A stretch of DNA of 64,000 nt from Microbacterium testaceum StLB037 (GCF_900104345.1 NZ_FNJN01000003.1:1-64000); one strand, 5' to 3'; shown: positions 31,172 through 41,284, counted from the first letter of the stretch. Translations and numbers: made by a program. The notes: a model not told the origin generated them from the letters alone.

Positions 31172-32506
31172 ATGACCCCTGCACTCGTCGTGCTCGTCGC
31201 GGTGTGCACGATCGGCGTCTCGACGCTCGTGTGGGGCACGGCAGCGGTGTGCCGTCTCGTCGCCGAGCGTCGACCGTCCGCCGCACTGCTGAACCCGTCG
31301 ATGTTCTTCCGCAGCGCCGAGGTGGCGATCCTCATCGCCGCGCACGACGAGGAGCTCGTGATCGCCGACGCCGTGCGTGCGGCGCGCCGGCTCGTGCCCG
31401 CGGGCAACGTGTTCGTCGTGTCGGACGGCTCCCGCGACGGCACCGTCGAGCGGGCGCGGGCCGCCGGTGCCGAGGCCTGGGATCTCACGCCGAATCGGGG
31501 GAAGGCGGGCGCCATCCGGGCGGGTCTCGACCACTTCCGGATCCCGGAGCGGTTCCCCCTGCTCCTCCTGCTCGACGCGGACTCCCGGCCCCGCCCCGAC
31601 TACCTGCGTACCGCGCTTCCGCAGTTCACGGACGACGGTGTCGTCGCGGTGGCCGGTCGGGCGACCACGTCGGCGGATTCTCCGCCCACGGGCGTGGGGC
31701 GCCTCCTCACCTCGTATCGCGAGCGCACCTACGTGTGCACGCAGTACCTGCACAAGTTCGGGCAGGCGGCGCGGGGAGCGGATGCCGTGGCGATCGTGCC
31801 CGGGTTCGCCAGCCTGTACCGCACCGATGTGCTGGATCGCATCGACATCGACGCCCCCGGGCTGTCGATCGAGGACTTCAACATGACCTTCGAGGTCCAC
31901 GCCAAGAGGCTCGGACGGATCGCCTTCCACCCGGAGTGCGCCGTCGCCGAGACGCAGGATCCCGCGGTGCTGCGCGACTACTCGGCGCAGGTCCGGCGCT
32001 GGAGCCTGGGGTTCTGGCAGACGGTGCGCCGCCACGGTCCCCATCCGGGCCTCTTCTGGTCATCGGTCGGCGTCTTCGCGGTCGAGACCGTCTTGTCCAG
32101 TCTGGTCCTGGTGGCGATGCTCCCGCTCCTGGTCGTGGGAGCTCTGGCGGCGCTGATCGCCGCGACGGCCGACGGCACCGTGGCCGCGACGGCGGCCGGG
32201 GTGGCCGCGGCGCTTCCGGTGCTTCCCCTGGCCGCGGGGTTCCTGATCGTCGACTTTGTGATGAGTGCGTTCACCTGTGCGGTGTCCCGCACGCGCCCGC
32301 ACCCCCGGATGCTCGTGTTCCCCCTCCTGCGGGTGTGGGATGCGACCGTGTGCCTGCGTGCCCTCGTCGCCGCGCTCGGGCGTCCGTCCGACGGGCGCTG
32401 GCGCAGCCCCGATCGCCGGATGTCGCAGCCGTCGGTCGAACCGGCGGCCGCTCCGCTCAGCTCGCCGCTCCGCGAAGGTGGGCCACGAGCTGTACCCGCG
32501 AGGTGA
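31172..32506 (+). CDS. processive family 2 glycosyltransferase (polysaccharide synthase)
   Basis: A 444-residue membrane glycosyltransferase. One N-terminal helix (about 3-27) precedes a GT-A domain with VSDGSRDGT, the metal-binding DAD at 135-137, the acceptor/base acids E234-D235 in LSIEDFNMTF, and Q273-V-R-R-W277. D, DxD, ED and QxxRW together mark processive beta-synthases such as PgaC/IcaA, hyaluronan and cellulose synthases. At least three more helices follow (about 295-400), which could form the export channel. ATG 31172 follows GAGGTGG. It is divergent from the dehydrogenase operon, and its last 50 bases overlap the end of the LuxR-type gene on the other strand. The polymer is unknown; GlcNAc-based is likely given glmS and the deacetylase. 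Confidence 0.87.
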   Translation: MTPALVVLVAVCTIGVSTLVWGTAAVCRLVAERRPSAALLNPSMFFRSAEVAILIAAHDEELVIADAVRAARRLVPAGNVFVVSDGSRDGTVERARAAGAEAWDLTPNRGKAGAIRAGLDHFRIPERFPLLLLLDADSRPRPDYLRTALPQFTDDGVVAVAGRATTSADSPPTGVGRLLTSYRERTYVCTQYLHKFGQAARGADAVAIVPGFASLYRTDVLDRIDIDAPGLSIEDFNMTFEVHAKRLGRIAFHPECAVAETQDPAVLRDYSAQVRRWSLGFWQTVRRHGPHPGLFWSSVGVFAVETVLSSLVLVAMLPLLVVGALAALIAATADGTVAATAAGVAAALPVLPLAAGFLIVDFVMSAFTCAVSRTRPHPRMLVFPLLRVWDATVCLRALVAALGRPSDGRWRSPDRRMSQPSVEPAAAPLSSPLREGGPRAVPAR

Positions 32507-35000
32507 TGCCGAGCTTGCGGTAGATGCCGGTCAGGCGCAGCTCGACCGTCCGGAGTGAGATGAACAGGGCAGCCGCGATCTCGCGGTTGCGCAGCCCGCG
32601 CTCGACGAGGGCGACGATCTCGCGTTCGTGGCCGGTGAGCTCTCGCGCGTTGAGACTCGGTCGGGGGTTCGGGACGGCGTCGCCACCGATCGCGCGGACG
32701 GCCGACACGCGGACGTCCGGCAGGCACCGTTCCTCCGCCCGGCGGAGGCGTTCCCGCTCGAGAGGAGAGTCGTCGCCGCGAAAGAGCGTTTCCGCGTCAC
32801 GGAAAGCCGCCGCGCCCTCGCGGGCGGACCGGCAGACGGCCCGCGAACGCGCGAGGGCGAGGTGGGTCCACCTTCTCGTCGAATCGGCGGCCGCGCGCTC
32901 GAGGCGTTGCAGTTCTTCGAGGGCCTCGTCGTGCCGACCGTCGAGCCAGAGGGCTTCGATGAGGTCGGCGTCGAGGCGCATCACGGCGGGGTCGTCGTCG
33001 GCGTGGAGGGAGCGGGCTTCGCGCAGGTGCAGGATGGCCTCGGTGTGCCGCCCCTCGCCGAGGGCGAGGGATCCCTCGATCGCCGCGAACCACGGCGTCA
33101 GGGTGCTCGCGCCTTCGCGACGGGCTCGTTCCCGCCCCCGCTCGACGAGGTCGGCGGCACCGGTGGGCGGTTCATGCATTGCCGCCTCGGCGGCGAGGAT
33201 GAGCGTGCTGGCGGCGTCGGTGCTGCGTCCCGGAATCCACTCGCGCTGCCAGGCGATGACGGCGTCGCGCGCGGCGATCGGGTCTCCGGCGCGGACCTCG
33301 ACGGTGACGAGCTGGCGCAGAAGATGCTCTCGCCACATCGGCGCGTGTCGCGGGGAACGATCGAGCTCGGCGCGGATGATCCGTCTCGCCGTGCTGTAGT
33401 CCTCGCGCAGCAGGGTGAGCCCCGCGTACAGCAGGGCGTGGTCGATCTGGACGTCGTCGCCGTCGTCTTCGAGACGGATGGCCGCCGCGGCGTGGGAGCG
33501 CCCGCCCATTTCTTCGGCGATGCCGGCGAGCAGCGCCGTCTGGGTGGACGCGACGCCGAGCTTCACGGCGAGGGCGATCCGTTCGACGGCGAGGTCGACC
33601 TCTCCCCGGTGCAGGTGCAGGCAGGCGCTCTCGCAGAGAAGCCTCTCGGATGCCGCGGCCTCGGCGCCGACGAGCGGATCGACGTGATCGAGGACGGTGT
33701 CGTCGACCGTGTGATCCACCGCCGCGACGGCGCGGAGGCGGGCGATCGCGGCGCGCGTGCGGGTCGCGGGATCGGCGCTCACCCCGGCCCGCCGGAGGTA
33801 GTGCTGACCGAGGAGGTCGTGTCCTCCGAGCACGAGCGCCTCGCCGAGGTCGACGAGGAGCTCGCAGCGACGTGCTTCGTCCATCTCCCCGGCCAACGCC
33901 CGCTCGGCGAACTCCACGGCGGCGGCGGTCTCAGCGTCTCGAGCGAGCAGGATGGCACCTCCGAGAAGGGCGCTGCGGTCCGCGGTCGGGTCGAGGAAGC
34001 TCTCGTGCCAGCGACGCGTCGCCGGGTACGCGCCGGCGTGGTCGGCCGCTCCCCGCGCGTGGAGGGCGCGACGCTCCTCCGGACTCAATCCGGCGTGCAG
34101 GCGCAGTCGGCGAGCCGGGTCGGCGATGCGGGCGAGACCGCCGTGGACGGAGACGATGCCGTGATCGAGTAGATCGTCGATGTCGACATCGTGCTCGCCG
34201 GCGGTGGCGCGCAGCCGGTCGAGGCCGTACACGGGACCCACGGCGAGCAGATCGAGCACGTGCGCCCAGCGCGGGTCGATGACGCGGCACTTGCGCTGCT
34301 GTCGCCGGTGGGGTCGCTGCTCGCGCACGCGCAGCGGGACGCTGAGCGGCTCCTCGCCGTTCGCCTCGGCGGGGGTGAGGCGCAACCCCACCAGCACGCC
34401 GGGGTCGCCGGCGGCGAGGTCCGCCACGATCCGCAGCACGGCGCGGTCGGCACCCGCCCCGAGGACGGTGCGCGCGAGATCCACGGACTCGTCGAACGAT
34501 AACCGCTGTATGCGGGTCTGCAGCATGCCGGCGAAGTCGTGGCGTCCCTCGAACGAACCGCTCGTGGCGATGACGCTGACGCCGGTGCCGCGGAGGCGTC
34601 CGAAGACGTACGACAGCACGGTGATGCTCGCGCTGTCCATCTCGTCGAGGTCGTCGACGACGACGACGCACGGATCGGCTCGCAGCAGGTGGAGGGTGCG
34701 GCTGATCTCCTCGGCGAGGAGGTGCTCCGGCCAGTCACCGCTGCGGGACAGGACGCTGTCGACCGCATCTCGTCGCCCGTCGTCGAGCGCCGCCACCACC
34801 GCGGTCACGCCCGAGAGCGGCCACATGCGCTCGCTCGGACTGGCCGTGACCACCACGGCGTCGTGGCGCGCGGCGACCTCGCGTGCCAGGGCGGACTTGC
34901 CCGACCCGCTTTCACCGACGAACAAACCCGCGGAGCCGCTGCCCGAACCGATCAGGTTCGCGGCGACGTGCAACTCTCGATCTCGACCGACAAATGGCAT
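32457..35000 (-). CDS. large ATP-binding LuxR-family (LAL) transcriptional regulator
   Basis: An 847-residue LAL regulator. It has an N-terminal AAA/STAND-type ATPase with Walker A VGESGSGKSA (28-37) and Walker B VVVVDDLDEMD, then a long helical TPR-like middle (about 370-760). The C-terminal LuxR helix-turn-helix (about 780-845) reads LTGHEREIVALVERGLRNREIAAALF. Such proteins respond to small ligands, often sugars as in MalT, and activate nearby genes. ATG 35000 is preferred since the frame beyond it is non-conserved and the ATPase begins at once with MPFVGRDREL. It converges with the glycosyltransferase with a 50-base tail overlap and is the likely regulator of the polysaccharide island. 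Confidence 0.88.
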   Translation of the reverse strand: MPFVGRDRELHVAANLIGSGSGSAGLFVGESGSGKSALAREVAARHDAVVVTASPSERMWPLSGVTAVVAALDDGRRDAVDSVLSRSGDWPEHLLAEEISRTLHLLRADPCVVVVDDLDEMDSASITVLSYVFGRLRGTGVSVIATSGSFEGRHDFAGMLQTRIQRLSFDESVDLARTVLGAGADRAVLRIVADLAAGDPGVLVGLRLTPAEANGEEPLSVPLRVREQRPHRRQQRKCRVIDPRWAHVLDLLAVGPVYGLDRLRATAGEHDVDIDDLLDHGIVSVHGGLARIADPARRLRLHAGLSPEERRALHARGAADHAGAYPATRRWHESFLDPTADRSALLGGAILLARDAETAAAVEFAERALAGEMDEARRCELLVDLGEALVLGGHDLLGQHYLRRAGVSADPATRTRAAIARLRAVAAVDHTVDDTVLDHVDPLVGAEAAASERLLCESACLHLHRGEVDLAVERIALAVKLGVASTQTALLAGIAEEMGGRSHAAAAIRLEDDGDDVQIDHALLYAGLTLLREDYSTARRIIRAELDRSPRHAPMWREHLLRQLVTVEVRAGDPIAARDAVIAWQREWIPGRSTDAASTLILAAEAAMHEPPTGAADLVERGRERARREGASTLTPWFAAIEGSLALGEGRHTEAILHLREARSLHADDDPAVMRLDADLIEALWLDGRHDEALEELQRLERAAADSTRRWTHLALARSRAVCRSAREGAAAFRDAETLFRGDDSPLERERLRRAEERCLPDVRVSAVRAIGGDAVPNPRPSLNARELTGHEREIVALVERGLRNREIAAALFISLRTVELRLTGIYRKLGITSRVQLVAHLRGAAS

Positions 35001-35157
35001 CCGAACGCTCCCTACTGCGTCGGCCGTTCGTCGCGGATCGACCCTCACGGATCGAGCCCCGCCGAGCGGACCAGGATGCCCCCCACGAAGAGAGTAAATC
35101 GGCGCCACGCGGAAGACAATGGGTGGAAGTCCCCTACAGACGTGCGCGGACAACGCA

Positions 35158-35189
35158 GAGGACCGGATGCCGTGTGGCATCCGGTCCTC
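35158..35189 (-). terminator. terminator of the pentose-phosphate operon, right edge of the island
   Basis: GAGGACCGGATGCC (35158-35171) and GGCATCCGGTCCTC (35176-35189) form a perfect 14-bp stem with a GTGT loop. It lies beyond the pgl stop on the minus strand. The CCGGATGCC/GGCATCCGG core is the same as in the terminator at 24265. The U-tract is weak. Confidence 0.75.
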
Positions 35190-35254
35190 CGGCTCGAGCG
35201 TGTGAACTCGCGGCGCGTGCGGGGGAGAGTCCCCGTCGGGCGAGCTCCCGCTCC

Positions 35255-36046
35255 TCAGTACTCGCGGTCGATGAGCTGCGGCGGAACCTGATCAGCCGCG
35301 ACCTCGTCGACGAAGAACGCCGTGCGACGGCGGCCCTTCGCCCCGGCCGCGGGAACGCTCTGATAGCTCGCACCGGCGAGGGCGAGACCCAGGGCGGCGG
35401 CCTTGTCGGCGCCCGCGACGACCATCCACACGCGCTTCGACGAGTTGATGACCGGCCGCGTCAGCGAGACGCGATCGCTCGGCGGCTTGGGGGAGTTGCG
35501 CACCGGGACGGTGGCCCGATCGGTCACCGAGATCTCGGGACGATCGGGGAACAGCGAGGCGATGTGCGCGTCGGGTCCGACCCCGAGGAAGCAGATGTCG
35601 AAAGCGGGCCAGGGTCCCGTCTCGCTGCGGTCCGAGGGAGCGAACTGCGCCAACTCGTCGGCGTACGCGATCGCCGCGGCATCGAGGTCGAGACCGTCCT
35701 CGCTCGAGGCGACGGTGTGGATGTTCTCGGCCGGGATGTCGAGGTGGTCGAGGAACGCCTCGCGGGCCTGCTTCTCGTTGCGGTCGTCCGAGTCGCGCGG
35801 AACGAACCGCTCGTCGCCGAACCAGAAGTGCACGAGCGACCAGTCGATCTCGCCGACCCGCGCGTCCTTCGCTGCGGTGCGCAGCACCGCTCCGCCCATC
35901 GTGCCGCCGGTGAGGCACACGTGCATGCGCTTGCCCTCGGCGACCCGCTTGACGATGCGGTTCACGAAGCGCGTGGCGACGTACGAGGCGAGGGTCTCGG
36001 CGTCCGGCTTGATGATGACCTGCTTGACCGAGCCGTTGTCGGTCAT
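35255..36046 (-). CDS. pgl: 6-phosphogluconolactonase
   Basis: Hydrolyses 6-phosphogluconolactone, second step of the oxidative pentose-phosphate pathway; 263 residues, DevB/SolA type. CLTGGTMGGAVLRTA corresponds to the phosphate-binding loop, then HFWFGDERFVP and FLGVGPDAHIASLFPD, which holds the catalytic His, as family signatures. ATG 36046 overlaps the opcA stop (ATGA), so translation is coupled. It is the last gene of the tkt-tal-pgi-zwf-opcA-pgl operon, which ends at the hairpin 35158-35189. Confidence 0.95.
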   Translation of the reverse strand: MTDNGSVKQVIIKPDAETLASYVATRFVNRIVKRVAEGKRMHVCLTGGTMGGAVLRTAAKDARVGEIDWSLVHFWFGDERFVPRDSDDRNEKQAREAFLDHLDIPAENIHTVASSEDGLDLDAAAIAYADELAQFAPSDRSETGPWPAFDICFLGVGPDAHIASLFPDRPEISVTDRATVPVRNSPKPPSDRVSLTRPVINSSKRVWMVVAGADKAAALGLALAGASYQSVPAAGAKGRRRTAFFVDEVAADQVPPQLIDREY

Positions 36047-36990
36047 GCGTCGTCCCGCTCGCTCGCGGCGAGCAGCAGGTCGTGCCCCTCGGTGATCACG
36101 CGACCGTAGAGGAGGTCGGGGTCGAGGCGGCGCAGCTCCTCGGCGAGGCACTCGCGCAACGTGCGGCGCGGGAACGCCAGGTCGTGGGTGGGCTGACCGG
36201 GCTGCGTGAGCACCGCGACCCCCGCCTCGGGCCGCTCGAGCAGCGTGTCGCCGCTCGGACGGGTGAGACGCACCGACTTGATGCCGCTCGCCCACTCCTC
36301 GGCCGGCAGGTAGGCGTAGTCGACGGGAGCCTCGAGCTTCATCCCCAACCAGGCCGCCAGCAGGGCGGTGGAGGGGGAGTCGGCGGCGCCGCGGACCTCG
36401 ATCGCGGTGACCGGCTCGTACGGGGGCTGATCGAGCACGGCCGCGAGCTGCTCGCGCCAGCGCGTCACACGGGTCCAGGCGAAGTCGGTGTCACCGGGGG
36501 AGTAGTGCTCGCCGAGCCGGGCGACCCAGGCGGCCGGGTCGGCCTGCGACGACGCGTCGGTGATGCGACGCTGCGCGATCCGACCGATCGCGGAGTGCGA
36601 GGGGTCCTCGGGCGCGTCGGCCGGCCACCAGGCCACGACCGGGGCATCGGGGAGCAGCAGGCCGGTGACGAGGCTCTCGGCGTTCGAGCCCGCGGCGCCG
36701 TGGGCGCGCAGCACCACGACCTCGCTCGCGCCGGCGTCGCCGCCCACGCGGATCTGGGCGTCGAGGCGGGGCTCGTCGTCGTCGTCGCCGAACAGCACGG
36801 CGATCACGCGCATCGGGTGTTCGCGCGAGGCGTCGTTGGCCGCTTCGATGACCTCTTCTTCGGCGCCGTGGTGCGTGACGATGATGAGCGTCAGCACGCG
36901 GCCGAGGGCGACGGCGCCGCCCTCTTCGCGCACGCTGACAAGCTTCTTCGAGATGGCGCTGACGGTGGTGTCGGGCAGATCGATGATCAC
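36043..36990 (-). CDS. opcA: glucose-6-phosphate dehydrogenase assembly protein OpcA
   Basis: A 315-residue factor that activates or assembles glucose-6-phosphate dehydrogenase in cyanobacteria and actinobacteria. It starts IIDLPDTTVSAISKKLVSVREEGG and contains the family regions RVLTLIIVTHH and LLLPDAPVVAWWPADAP. GTG 36990 overlaps the zwf stop (GTGA) and its own stop overlaps pgl (ATGA). The position between zwf and pgl is the conserved actinobacterial arrangement. Confidence 0.95.
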   Translation of the reverse strand: MIIDLPDTTVSAISKKLVSVREEGGAVALGRVLTLIIVTHHGAEEEVIEAANDASREHPMRVIAVLFGDDDDEPRLDAQIRVGGDAGASEVVVLRAHGAAGSNAESLVTGLLLPDAPVVAWWPADAPEDPSHSAIGRIAQRRITDASSQADPAAWVARLGEHYSPGDTDFAWTRVTRWREQLAAVLDQPPYEPVTAIEVRGAADSPSTALLAAWLGMKLEAPVDYAYLPAEEWASGIKSVRLTRPSGDTLLERPEAGVAVLTQPGQPTHDLAFPRRTLRECLAEELRRLDPDLLYGRVITEGHDLLLAASERDDA

Positions 36991-38537
36991 GGGCGTCTCC
37001 AGGTGCGACCGTCGCGGGCGAGGAGTTCGTCGGCGGATGCCGGACCCCACGAACCGGGCGAATACTGTTCGAGCGGACCGCCCTGGGCGGACCAGAACTC
37101 CTCGATCGGGTCGAGGATCTTCCAGCTGAGCTCCACCTCTTCGTGCCGGGGGAACAGCGGCGGATCGCCCAGCAGCACGTCGAGGATGAGGCGCTCGTAG
37201 GCCTCGGGGCTCGCCTCGGTGAAGGCGTGCCCGTAGCCGAAGTCCATCGTGACGTCGCGCACCTGGGTGCCGTCGCCGGGGACCTTCGACCCGAAGCGGA
37301 TCGTCACGCCCTCGTCGGGCTGGACGCGGATGACGAGGGCGTTCTGCCCCAGCTCCTGCGTCTGACTCTGCGAGAACAGCTGCTGCGGCGCGCGCTTGAA
37401 CACCACGGCGACCTCGGTCACGCGGCGACCCAGACGCTTTCCGCTGCGGACGTAGAAGGGGACCCCTGACCAGCGGCGGGTGTTGATCTCGAGCTTGATC
37501 GCCGCGTACGTCTCGGTGACCGACTCGGGGTTCATGCCGTCTTCCTCGAGGAAGCCGAGCACCTGCTCGCCGCCCTGCCAGCCGCCGGCGTACTGACCGC
37601 GAGCGGTCGCCTCGGCGAGGTTCTCGGGCACGCGGACCGCGGCCAGGACCTTCTCTTTCTCGGCGCGCAGGTCGGCGGCGTTGAAGCTGATGGGCTCTTC
37701 CATCGCCGTGAGCGCGAGCAGCTGCAGCAGGTGGTTCTGAATGACGTCGCGCGCCGCGCCGATGCCGTCGTAGTACCCGGCGCGACCACCGACGCCGATG
37801 TCCTCGGCCATGGTGATCTGCACGTGGTCGACGTAGTTGCGGTTCCAGATCGGCTCGTACAGCTCGTTCGCGAAGCGCAGCGCGAGGATGTTCTGCACCG
37901 TCTCTTTACCGAGGTAGTGGTCGATGCGGAAGATCGCGTCGGCGGGGAAAGCGCTCTCGACGACCTCGTTCAGCTCGCGCGCCGAGGCGAGGTCGTGACC
38001 GAACGGCTTCTCGATGACGACGCGGCGCCAGCCCGAGGTCTTCGTCTCGTCGTCACCCACGAGCCCCGACGCCTTCAGCTGGGTGGTGACCAGCGGGAAG
38101 GCCTTCGGCGGGATCGACAGGTAGTACGCGTGGTTGCCCATCGTGCCGCGCTCGGTGTCGAGCTTGTCGACGGTCTCGCGCAGACGACCGAACGCCTCGG
38201 GGTCGTCGAACTCGCCCTGGACGAAGCGGATGCCCTCGAGGAGCTCCTTCCACGTCTCCTCGCGGAACTCCGTACGGGCGTACTTCTTGACCGACTCGTA
38301 CACGACCTCGGCGAAGTCCTGGTCCTCCCAGTCGCGACGCGCGAAGCCCACGAGCGCGAAGCCCGGGGGCAGCAGGCCGCGGTTGGCGAGGTCGTAGACC
38401 GCCGGCATGAGTTTCTTACGCGAGAGGTCGCCGGTGACGCCGAAGATCACGAGGGCGCTGGGCCCCGCGATCCGGCTCAGACGGCGATCCTCGGGATCGC
38501 GCAACGGATTGTGACCCGGAGTGATCTCTACGACCAT
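36987..38537 (-). CDS. zwf: glucose-6-phosphate 1-dehydrogenase
   Basis: First, NADP-reducing step of the oxidative pentose-phosphate pathway; 516 residues, normal. The N-terminal Rossmann motif is VIFGVTGDLSRKKLMPA, the EKPFGHDLASA loop follows, and RIDHYLGKE is the substrate-binding signature containing the catalytic-site His and Lys. ATG 38537 is three bases after the pgi stop; the end overlaps opcA by four bases. Confidence 0.97.
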   Translation of the reverse strand: MVVEITPGHNPLRDPEDRRLSRIAGPSALVIFGVTGDLSRKKLMPAVYDLANRGLLPPGFALVGFARRDWEDQDFAEVVYESVKKYARTEFREETWKELLEGIRFVQGEFDDPEAFGRLRETVDKLDTERGTMGNHAYYLSIPPKAFPLVTTQLKASGLVGDDETKTSGWRRVVIEKPFGHDLASARELNEVVESAFPADAIFRIDHYLGKETVQNILALRFANELYEPIWNRNYVDHVQITMAEDIGVGGRAGYYDGIGAARDVIQNHLLQLLALTAMEEPISFNAADLRAEKEKVLAAVRVPENLAEATARGQYAGGWQGGEQVLGFLEEDGMNPESVTETYAAIKLEINTRRWSGVPFYVRSGKRLGRRVTEVAVVFKRAPQQLFSQSQTQELGQNALVIRVQPDEGVTIRFGSKVPGDGTQVRDVTMDFGYGHAFTEASPEAYERLILDVLLGDPPLFPRHEEVELSWKILDPIEEFWSAQGGPLEQYSPGSWGPASADELLARDGRTWRRP

Positions 38538-38540
38538 GCT

Positions 38541-40166
38541 TTACTGCGCCGCCTCGAAGAGTGAGAGCACGTCGACCTGCGGGTCGGTCAGCGTCAGCGT
38601 GACGACGGGACGGCCGTGGCCCTCCGCCAGCACGCTCGCGTCGCCCGCGGCCTGTGCCTGGATGAGTTGTCCGAACGTGAACGGTCGACCGGGGATCTCG
38701 AGGTCGACGTCGGTGCGTTCGATGATCTGGAGGAACACGCCGCTGGCGGGTCCTCCCTTGTGGAACTGTCCGGTGGAGTGCAGGAACCGCGGTCCCCAGC
38801 CGAACGTGGTGGGGCGACCCGAGTCGGCCGCCACGAGTTCGCGGAGTCCCGCGAGCTGCGCCAGTTCGAGACGGTTCACGTACGCCTGGACGCTGACGTA
38901 GCCATCGGCCGGGACTGTCCGCCACAGCGCTTCCAGGACGCCCGCGACCGTGCCGCTCGCCGCGAGGGCGCGGTCGGACACGCGCACCTCGACGCCGCGG
39001 TCGACGAAGACCGGGGCGGTGGGAGCGGGCTGCGCGTCGAGCAGGCCGCGCGTCGCCTCTTTCGCCGACTCGACGTCGGGCTGATCGAAGGGATCGATCC
39101 CGAGCAGTCGGCCGGCGATCGCGGTGGCGTACTCCCACACGACGAACTGCGCACCGAGCGAACCGCTCATGAGCACTTCGCCGGTGTGCCGCTCGAACAG
39201 GTGGAATGCCTCGGCGTCGTCGACGAACCGCACGACCTGAAGGTCGTCGGGCTTCGACTCGAGCTCGGGCGACACGGGGAGCAGGACGACGGGCAGGATG
39301 CCGGTGCCCTCCTTCCCGGTCGATTCAGCGACGAGCTGCTCGATCCAGTCGGGCAGGCCGATGATGTGGCTTCCGTCGGTGACCAGACCGAGCTTGTCGC
39401 GGCGGTGTACCCCGCCGCCCGCGATCGCCGCGGCGAGCACGAGGGCCGGGTTCTCGGGGGAGTCGATCGCGACCTCGAGCAGAGTGGCATCCGCCTCGTC
39501 GAGGAGGTCCTCGATGTCGACGCCGGCGAGGCCGGTGGGGACGAGCCCGAACGCTGTGAGCGCCGAGTAGCGTCCGCCCACGGTCGGATCGGCGGTGAAC
39601 ACCCGGTAGCCGTCGGCGCGAGCCGACTGCTCGAGTGGGGAGCCGGGGTCGGTGACCACCACGATGCGACCGGCGGGGTCGATGCCGAGGTCGCGGAAGG
39701 CGGCCTCGAAGGCCCGCTTGGCGGAGTCGGTCTCGATGGTCGCGCCCGACTTGCTCGAGACCACCAGCACGGTCTGCTCGAGACCGCCGGACTCGGCGTC
39801 GCCGTCGATCGCGGCGAGCACCTGGCCCGGAGCGGTCGAGTCGAGGATGACGAGCGGCACGCCCGCCGACTGCGCGATGACCTCGGGAGCGAGCGAGGAC
39901 CCGCCCATTCCGGCGAGGACGACGCGGGTCACGCCCTGCGCGACGAGTTCGTCGCGCAGGGCCGTGATCTCGGCCACGAGCGGGCGCGAGACGGTGACCG
40001 CCCGCACCCACCCGAGTCGACGCGACGCCTCGTCCTCGGCCGCCGCGCCCCACAGGGTGGGGTCGGCCGCCGTGATCCCCGACGCGATGAGCGAGCCGGT
40101 CAGGCCCGGCAGCTCCGCGTCGACGACCGACTTGACGTGGCCGGTGACCTTGACGGCGAGAGTCAC
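38541..40166 (-). CDS. pgi: glucose-6-phosphate isomerase (TalPgi-like branch)
   Basis: Converts glucose 6-phosphate and fructose 6-phosphate; 541 residues. It contains the SIS-type motifs [15 protein letters not shown] and [12 protein letters not shown] and later [12 protein letters not shown]. It looks more like the isomerase part of bifunctional transaldolase/phosphoglucose isomerase proteins than the classical E. coli enzyme; this is from memory of the family. GTG 40166 overlaps the transaldolase stop by four bases, so the two enzymes that are fused elsewhere are here coupled in translation. Confidence 0.9.
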   Translation of the reverse strand: MTLAVKVTGHVKSVVDAELPGLTGSLIASGITAADPTLWGAAAEDEASRRLGWVRAVTVSRPLVAEITALRDELVAQGVTRVVLAGMGGSSLAPEVIAQSAGVPLVILDSTAPGQVLAAIDGDAESGGLEQTVLVVSSKSGATIETDSAKRAFEAAFRDLGIDPAGRIVVVTDPGSPLEQSARADGYRVFTADPTVGGRYSALTAFGLVPTGLAGVDIEDLLDEADATLLEVAIDSPENPALVLAAAIAGGGVHRRDKLGLVTDGSHIIGLPDWIEQLVAESTGKEGTGILPVVLLPVSPELESKPDDLQVVRFVDDAEAFHLFERHTGEVLMSGSLGAQFVVWEYATAIAGRLLGIDPFDQPDVESAKEATRGLLDAQPAPTAPVFVDRGVEVRVSDRALAASGTVAGVLEALWRTVPADGYVSVQAYVNRLELAQLAGLRELVAADSGRPTTFGWGPRFLHSTGQFHKGGPASGVFLQIIERTDVDLEIPGRPFTFGQLIQAQAAGDASVLAEGHGRPVVTLTLTDPQVDVLSLFEAAQ

Positions 40167-41284
40167 TGCGCGGCCTGGGCGCTTCCGGCCTGCAGCGCGG
40201 TCTTCACGGTGTCCTGCAGCTCGTGCCACGAGGCGATGAACTTCTCGACACCCTCGTCCTCGAGCACCTGCGTGGCGTCGGCCACGTCGACGCCGGCCGC
40301 TGCCAGGCGGTCGAAGACCTCGTGCGCCTCGGCGTAGGCACCGGTGACCGTGTCACCCGCGATGACGCCGTGGTCGAAGGTCGCCTCGAGCGTCTTCTCG
40401 GGCATCGTGTTGACGGTGCCGGGGGCGACGAGCTCGGTGACGTACAGCGTGTCGGGCAGCGCGGGGTCCTTGACGCCGGTCGACGCCCAGAGCGGACGCT
40501 GCACCGTGGCACCGGCATCCAGCAGCTTCGTGGCGCGGTCCTCCGAGAACTTCTTCTCGTAGAGCTCGTACGCCAGGCGCGCGTTCGCGATGCCGGCCTT
40601 GCCCTTGAGGGCTGCGGCCTCGTCGGTGCCGATCGCGGAGAGGCGCTTGTCGATCTCGGTGTCGACGCGCGAGACGAAGAACGACGCCACCGACTGCAGG
40701 GTCGAGATGTCGTGACCGGCGGCCTGCGCCTTCTCGACACCGGCGAGGTACGCGTCGATGACCTCTTCGTAGCGCTCGAGGCTGAAGATCAGCGTGACGT
40801 TGACCGAGATGCCCGCACCGATGACCTCGGTGATGGCGGGGAGGCCGGCCTTGGTCGCGGGGATCTTGATGAGGACGTTCTTGCGGTCGACGCGGGCCGA
40901 CAAGTCCTTCGCCTGGGCGATGGTCCCCTCGGTGTCGTGGGCGAGGTCGGGCGAGACCTCGATCGACACGCGGCCGTCGACGCCGTTGGTGGCCTCGAAG
41001 ACCGGAAGGAAGATGTCGCACGCGTCGCGCACGTCGTCGGTGGTGATCGAGAAGATCGCCTCGTCGACGCTGGCGTCGGCGGCCGCGAGCTCCTTGACCT
41101 GGCCCTCGTACGCCTCGCCCTTCGACAGGGCGCCGGCGAAGATGGTCGGGTTCGTGGTGACACCCGAGACGTTGCGCGACTCGATGAGCTCGGCGAGGTT
41201 GCCGGACTGGATGCGCTGACGCGACAGGTCGTCCAGCCAGATGCTGACGCCGGCGGCCGAGAGGTCTGCGGTGGGAGTGCTCAT
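40163..41284 (-). CDS. tal: transaldolase
   Basis: Non-oxidative pentose-phosphate enzyme moving a dihydroxyacetone unit; 373 residues, the long actinobacterial type. [14 protein letters not shown] carries the N-terminal substrate motif. The Schiff-base lysine is in [16 protein letters not shown], followed by [24 protein letters not shown] 41284 has an AGGAG-like site upstream and lies 19 bases after tkt. The stop overlaps pgi (GTGA). Confidence 0.97.
   Translation of the reverse strand: MSTPTADLSAAGVSIWLDDLSRQRIQSGNLAELIESRNVSGVTTNPTIFAGALSKGEAYEGQVKELAAADASVDEAIFSITTDDVRDACDIFLPVFEATNGVDGRVSIEVSPDLAHDTEGTIAQAKDLSARVDRKNVLIKIPATKAGLPAITEVIGAGISVNVTLIFSLERYEEVIDAYLAGVEKAQAAGHDISTLQSVASFFVSRVDTEIDKRLSAIGTDEAAALKGKAGIANARLAYELYEKKFSEDRATKLLDAGATVQRPLWASTGVKDPALPDTLYVTELVAPGTVNTMPEKTLEATFDHGVIAGDTVTGAYAEAHEVFDRLAAAGVDVADATQVLEDEGVEKFIASWHELQDTVKTALQAGSAQAAQ

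Noticed and set aside
35001..35180. Sixty-residue N-terminal extension of the LAL regulator
   Set aside because: It would cover the terminator hairpin at 35158-35189; the ATPase domain begins right at ATG 35000.
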